Positions 58,921 to 64,000 of a stretch of DNA of 64,000 nucleotides are shown here, piece after piece. The notes below the pieces were generated by a model, which searched no databases, was not told where the DNA came from, and worked only from the letters and a program-made list of their open reading frames with translations. The position numbers were made by a program, and so were the translations under genes. Where the stretch lies: the NCBI GenBank assembly GCA_012932295.1, contig JAAONU010000016.1:43307241-43371240 (forward strand), given 5' to 3'. This DNA is from Cyclina sinensis. Taxonomy: Eukaryota > Mollusca > Bivalvia > Venerida > Veneridae. Position 1 is the stretch's first letter. Every line of letters starts with the position of its first letter.

Positions 58921-61255
58921 TCTAAAACTTACCTATTTACATACGTGATACGTGGGACAGAATGGATCTTTATGTTCTGGCTAAAAAACAACCTTTCTTA
59001 TTCAAGACTTTACAAACAAACATTGATTAAACAAATTCCTATATGTAAAAATATAGGACTAGTCTAGTGATCAATCTGATAAGTTCTCGTCAGTCAAACA
59101 TAGGTCAGTATAATGTATGCATAGGTAGGAGCGTTTATGACCGTCACAAGGGTTACAATTGGCAACAGAACATGACTTAGATGCAAAAATGCAGACTTTG
59201 GTTACAACTTCATCTAAACAATGTCCAGGTAATTTTACTTGGTGCAAATAAATGAAGATTTCTATATCAGTATGTAAATTCATTCTAAGTGAATTTCAAA
59301 TCTGAATAAGCAATTAGAAGTCGTTGCTGTAAATGCGAAAGTACATCAAGTGGCCGAAATTGAACTTTTACTCGGAGGTTTAGAAGATTGTTTACCTGGT
59401 TAAAAGTACTGTTATATCTGATTCGTGGAATACGACTTTATACAGTTTGAAATATAAGAATCGTAAGTCGTTTTTTAACAACCTGAGCTGTGCCATCTCC
59501 AGTTTACATGTGTGTGGTTCTGGAAGAAATAGAAAAAAACATTTAATTTTGTATGGAAGCCTTTATTGAATACTTCTCGAAATAGAGAGTTGTAATAGGC
59601 AGATGATAAGCTAAAGAAACAATAATCGAATACATAAGAGAAGCATTAACATTTACTGATAATTATGGCTAAATGAACTAATTTAACGATTACCTAAATC
59701 AGTTCAACTATAACGATCATACTAGGTAAATCGGAACATGAAATCATGAAGGCTGCACTTGCTAGGATTACCATATATGATCCGACTGTCTTACTCTAAT
59801 AATAACAATTAGCATAAACAAACGTCCTTCTGTTACAAATGAAATGTGTTTCATTGAGAAGGTCGAGTTTCCCCAGAGGCGATTCTTTATTCATTGATGT
59901 TATTTTTTGAAAATAAACAGTACTACATGTATCTGCTTCACGAACTTTGTTCATTCCTTCGGACATTCCTTTCGCACAAAATTATAATCACATGTATACA
60001 TTACAAATACTTAATTTGAAAAAACAAGAAATACATACAAACAACACGGTTTCTTGGATAAATACATTTTGGGAATTTATTATAAACTTTTATGTCTGTT
60101 TAATGATACTAATCCATGGCATTTTATGAAACCTTGTTACTCGACATTTGAATTTTTGTAGGGAAAAGAGAGTTAGAAACATTTTAAAACATAATATTTT
60201 TTTACATTTATTGTGAGTGTTGAAAGAAATTTACATCGAAAAAAAATCCTGACACATGTATACAAAGTAATATGGATTGAAATTCATCGATTTAACGTAT
60301 CGTGCGTATTATAGGCAAACAATATAGCAGAATTTGTTAAGGTTAACTTTTTTAAGCAATCGCCCAATGAAAAGAACATGAGTAAAAATGGTGACGGTTG
60401 TATATAATGTAGATTTTGGCCAAGATTTGAGTAACATATAAAAAAGAATCAACCAAAAAAATAAGTGTTTTGGTAAAAAAATCGGATAAAATATAGGGAT
60501 TACAGTCAAAAAGTCCTATAATGAGACATGTAAATAAAGATGATCTTGGTTCCTGAATATTATCATTACATTTTTTTACTTAACTAGACATCTGTACAAC
60601 AACTCTATCATTGTTAAACAAATAAGAAATGTTTAACCGATTCGACGTTATGAAAAAGTTGTTTAGAGCACTAGAAACACAACAGGCTTACATTTATAAT
60701 TTCTTTAATGTTTCACTTTTCGAGAGGTTATCAATTATTTGATTACCAACAAGCTGTGCTCTACCCTGAATAATAGAAATGTTTATAATAAAGAATATTA
60801 AAGAACCACAAGCTTTAGGTAGCATTTCTGAGTCAAGTGGAGATTAAAGGCATGTTCAGTCTATCAACAGAAATATCTTAAGGTAGCATAAAATGAACAA
60901 AACATTTCTGATCTATTATTTCGAACAATTATCAGAGAAATATCTCCAAAACACATGAAATATATAGAGAATTAAGAGAGTTTTTTTTTCAAATTGTATG
61001 AACTTTCTCAAAAATTTAGAAAGGCTTGTTAATGAATTTTCTATAGGTACACCTGATGTGTTGGTCAATGATTTAATCGTACAAAAACATTACTACAATT
61101 TCAATACTGGAAGAAAGCTACAAATGGAAAGTAATGTTTCTTTCGAAAAGGGCACGAAAATCGCAAGATTACAGTTCAGTATAAACACCTCTGCTTTCTG
61201 TTTCTTCCCTGCACATTTCTTCCACAATATTCACTATTGTTTGTCATTTTTTATA
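58921..61255. other. Intergenic, nothing recognised
   Basis: AT-rich with short frames only. It contains the 3' flank of the PARP14-like gene at its right end. Confidence 0.4.
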
Positions 61256-64000
61256 TTATTTATAGGTGATTAAATGTTCAGGATAAGCCTGTGTGTCATT
61301 AAAGACAACAAACATGATTGGATTGCTGGTATTATTTGTAACCGAGTCATAAAGTATGTGTGGTTGAGACGCATCTATTGGTGGTGGTACCCGCATATTG
61401 CTTGATCCGCAACAATATTTCCCGGTCAGAACTAAGCATCGGTACATCCTTTTGTTTCCGTCGTTTCCAACTGGTGAATAGGTTCCCTGGTCAGAGTAGT
61501 TGGCATTTACAGCGAAGTACACTCCCTGTCCAATAGCAGTGGCTGAAATTTCATATGCTTGACTTTAGTTTAAACTGAACTGTTCTGTTCATTTGAGACA
61601 TTGACAAAAAGCACATGTTTAAAGTTCTACATCCAGAAGTTGTTTTAAATATAAGAACTTGTGTTAATACCATTAAGCCATGCAAAACATTCGACAATTT
61701 AAGCAGCTATTTTTAATTGTATTTGTAATGTTACGTAAAAGTTGTCTGTAGAGATGGTTATAAATTTTTATTCCTACCGTTCTTCCCACAATAGCTTCTG
61801 TTAAATCCGTGAGAGTTAATGCTTGGTACTGCGTAGTCGGCTGTCCCATGCCACAACATTCTTTCGTTATCCTTTTGCTTGGGATAAGTTATGTTGAGTT
61901 CTTTACGCTTTGCTGAGTATTGTGTGTACAATGTTTTGTTCTGTATTCTTTCGATCTACAATTTTACACTTAATAGTCTTAGGAATAAACTCATATATTC
62001 TCATATTGTTTATTATACTAATTAAATAGACACATACGAGTCCGGATAATCGGTTGTAAATGGAAGGAATTAAATATGACAGGTCTCATCCGAACAAAAA
62101 AGTAATCATTTTGAAAATGACGTTTTAAAAAATAACTTGACAAAATTTTGGCATTTCTTAAGCAATTAGAGAAACATTAAATTTCAAGAGAAAATTAGAC
62201 ATGTGTATTTATGACACAAAGATGGCTTAATACAGCTGGGGTGAATGAAGATTTAATAAAACTTAAGAAGCCACTCAGAGCAGTATTTTCATATAACATT
62301 AATTTTGAAATAAAAATACTTTTCAAAGATATCAAATAACTTTCTTGTTACCTTTATAATATTTGGATTTTTTCCCAGTGTCTTCTTAAACTCATTCAAT
62401 ACTTTTTGGTATTCAGAATCCTGTGCATTTAATGTTACAAGCTTTAGATTCTCTTTATCATTCATTTTCTGCCAGTTCTTTGGTATCTCAAAACTTGCGC
62501 CTGTAATATTAAAACAATTTCAATTTCTCATGTTATTTTGTATATATCTTGATGCTGTGTTTTTACTTTGTAATTAAAAAATCAGTCAGATTGTAAGATT
62601 TAGCACCAGTTGATCAACAACATTCTTATACCATAACAAGATTTGACTAACTGCAGTACATGATTCCAAAATGTCTGAAGTATAGTATATTATAGACAAG
62701 CTCAATTTATGGCTGATTTGAACAAATGCGCATGCTTTTCGACTTGAAAATCATTCGTTTATTGTGATCTTATGAAGATTAGAGAAAGAATAAATCCTGT
62801 CCTGTAAATATACCTGCAATAAGATCCCGTCTTATGACTGGAAATTTTTCATTTGGTTTTTTTATATCATGTTCCGTCATATTTCCAAAATCTATTTCAT
62901 ATTCCCCGCCTGATCTGTCCTTGATCTTAACTGTCTTGTCTTTATGTTTGTAGGCTGTCTCTACTGTCAGGTTCACACGATCAGGAAATGGAAACTCTTT
63001 CTGGTCTTTGAGATAGAACCATCTTACTACGTTAGACATAAGTTTGGCCTGGTCTCTCATGTAGACAGATTTATCAGCGTTTCTCAATTGACTGAAAATA
63101 GCATTCGTAACTTCTGAAACACTTGTAACAAGTCCTACAAGTCTGATGTTACCAAGCTCACGGTCAACAGCTACATCAACGTGATTGTTTTTCGCAATTG
63201 CTTCTATAGCCTTCACCTGAAAATAACATGTATAGTAATAGGTTATGACTTAAGGGTAATAGTTACGCAGGTGTGCTGAATGCCTGCAAATTCATATCAA
63301 AATGTAGTTATAAAATACACTTTTGTGTTGATCTTAATGATTTGTTACGATGCAAAGTGAAATACAAAAGATAATAATGTAGATATTATATGAAAGATAT
63401 AGAGAAATGACTGTAAAAACAAAGAACCCATGATAAGGCACATACATGATTAATTTTATATTGTTTAGACCGGGAATAATGAGACACTTTATTTGGTTAC
63501 ATTAGCACACTCAATCCTAAGAACTTGAGACTTAAAATGTCTGTTTTTCACAGAACCATTCAGGTGTAAATGTTTGAAAGAAATGCATAAACTACTAAAT
63601 ATACAGACAGAACTCATTTCCATTTGCTGTTTGAAAAAGTGATGAAAAATGTGTCTATTTATTACTGACACTTGGTTCCTTTTTTTAAAGAAAATGTTAT
63701 AATATCGTTAGTTATTACAAAGTCTACATATATTTATCGTTTTAAATTGAAAAAAAACACATGGAAGGCAGCCTGTACTTACATGTTCGGAGGTAAATCT
63801 TATAATGCCAGGATCTTCCATTTTTTTCTCTATCCATTCATTCTTAACGGTCGTTCTTATGCTCTTTATAGCCTTCTGAGCTTTACCTGTGTCCTCGGCA
63901 TATATAGTAATAGCATAATGATCATCACTGTCATCATCGTCTTGTCCTTGTCGTTTCCTGTCCTTGTGATGAAAAGGGGTCCTTGTAGGTTGATGTCCAA
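61256..64000 (-). CDS. PARP14-like mono-ADP-ribosyltransferase, 3' part
   Basis: Five exons, the first cut by the window edge: 64000-63783, 63216-62814, 62500-62352, 61955-61778 and 61542-61256 (TAA). Phases agree at every junction (0, 1, 0, 1). Exon 1 and the start of exon 2 hold KH-like segments (YAITIYAED..., VKAIEAIAKNN). The rest of exon 2 is a WWE domain (VVRWFYLKDQKEFPFP to EYEIDFGNM). Exons 3-5 are the catalytic domain: IPKNWQKM, IERIQN, LWHGT (His of the triad), GFNRSYCGKN, GVYFAVNANYSD (Tyr), and a C-terminus ending AYPEHLITYK. In PARP1 the third catalytic residue is Glu; here Leu stands at the corresponding place, so mono-ADP-ribosylation is expected. The protein would act in cytosol or nucleus, and family members are linked to antiviral responses. 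N-terminal RRM and macrodomains, if present, lie outside the window. Confidence 0.93.

Noticed and set aside
24172..61256. A single PARP14 gene joining the 61-64 kb exons to the RRM exons at 24-34 kb
   Set aside because: On the minus strand the catalytic exons come first and end with a stop at 61256, whereas RRMs belong at the N-terminus, so these are two loci.

Overview
The window looks like the nuclear genome of a bivalve mollusc (inference). It is AT-rich, with small phase-1 exons, long introns and very dense repeats. The repeats include tRNA-derived SINEs, short-core tandem elements that end in hairpins and GTCC/GACG-rich tracts, a Ty3/gypsy element and a Helentron-like helicase-endonuclease. 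The recognisable genes belong to families known to be expanded in bivalves: nicotinic-type Cys-loop receptors, RIG-I-like receptors, PARP14-like ADP-ribosyltransferases and B-box proteins. I have no external comparison, so a species cannot be named.

Layout. Bases 1-3.0 kb hold repeats and one degraded SINE. A two-exon Cys-loop receptor subunit lies on the minus strand at 3.08-5.11 kb. A degenerate minisatellite split by a MITE occupies 5.8-6.5 kb. A complete 16-exon RIG-I/MDA5-like receptor (two CARDs, DECH helicase, zinc-binding C-terminal domain; 1065 codons) runs on the minus strand from 17302 to 7166, and its fourth intron carries an array of a roughly 145-bp repeat. From 17.6 to 23.9 kb there is a SINE, several tandem-core elements and an exact 100-N assembly gap. 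From 24.2 to 33.9 kb lie minus-strand exons of a PARP14-like gene rich in RRM domains: the upstream exons are open, the two downstream exons are frameshifted, and one exon is duplicated. From 34.7 to 38.6 kb there are further repeats, including an apparently identical 354-bp tandem duplication.

A full-length but disabled Ty3/gypsy element (38974-47805, minus strand) shares its right LTR with a second, internally deleted copy that ends at 50751. A minus-strand LINE remnant follows (51.5-53.1 kb), then a MITE, two tandem-core elements and a plus-strand PIF1 helicase-endonuclease reading frame (57.1-58.0 kb) with the layout of a Helentron. A B-box fragment lies at 58.3 kb. The 3' end of a second PARP14-like gene (KH-like, WWE and ADP-ribosyltransferase catalytic domains) enters from the right edge and stops at 61256.

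How the parts fit. The RLR would sense double-stranded RNA in the cytosol. PARP14-like mono-ADP-ribosyltransferases and B-box proteins are common partners in antiviral responses, so the co-oriented RLR and two PARP14-like loci may be part of an innate-immunity neighbourhood that is being reshaped by duplication and transposons. That is an inference from content and orientation, not something the sequence proves. The Helentron-like coding remnant is a plausible relative of the source that mobilised the short-core elements scattered through the window.
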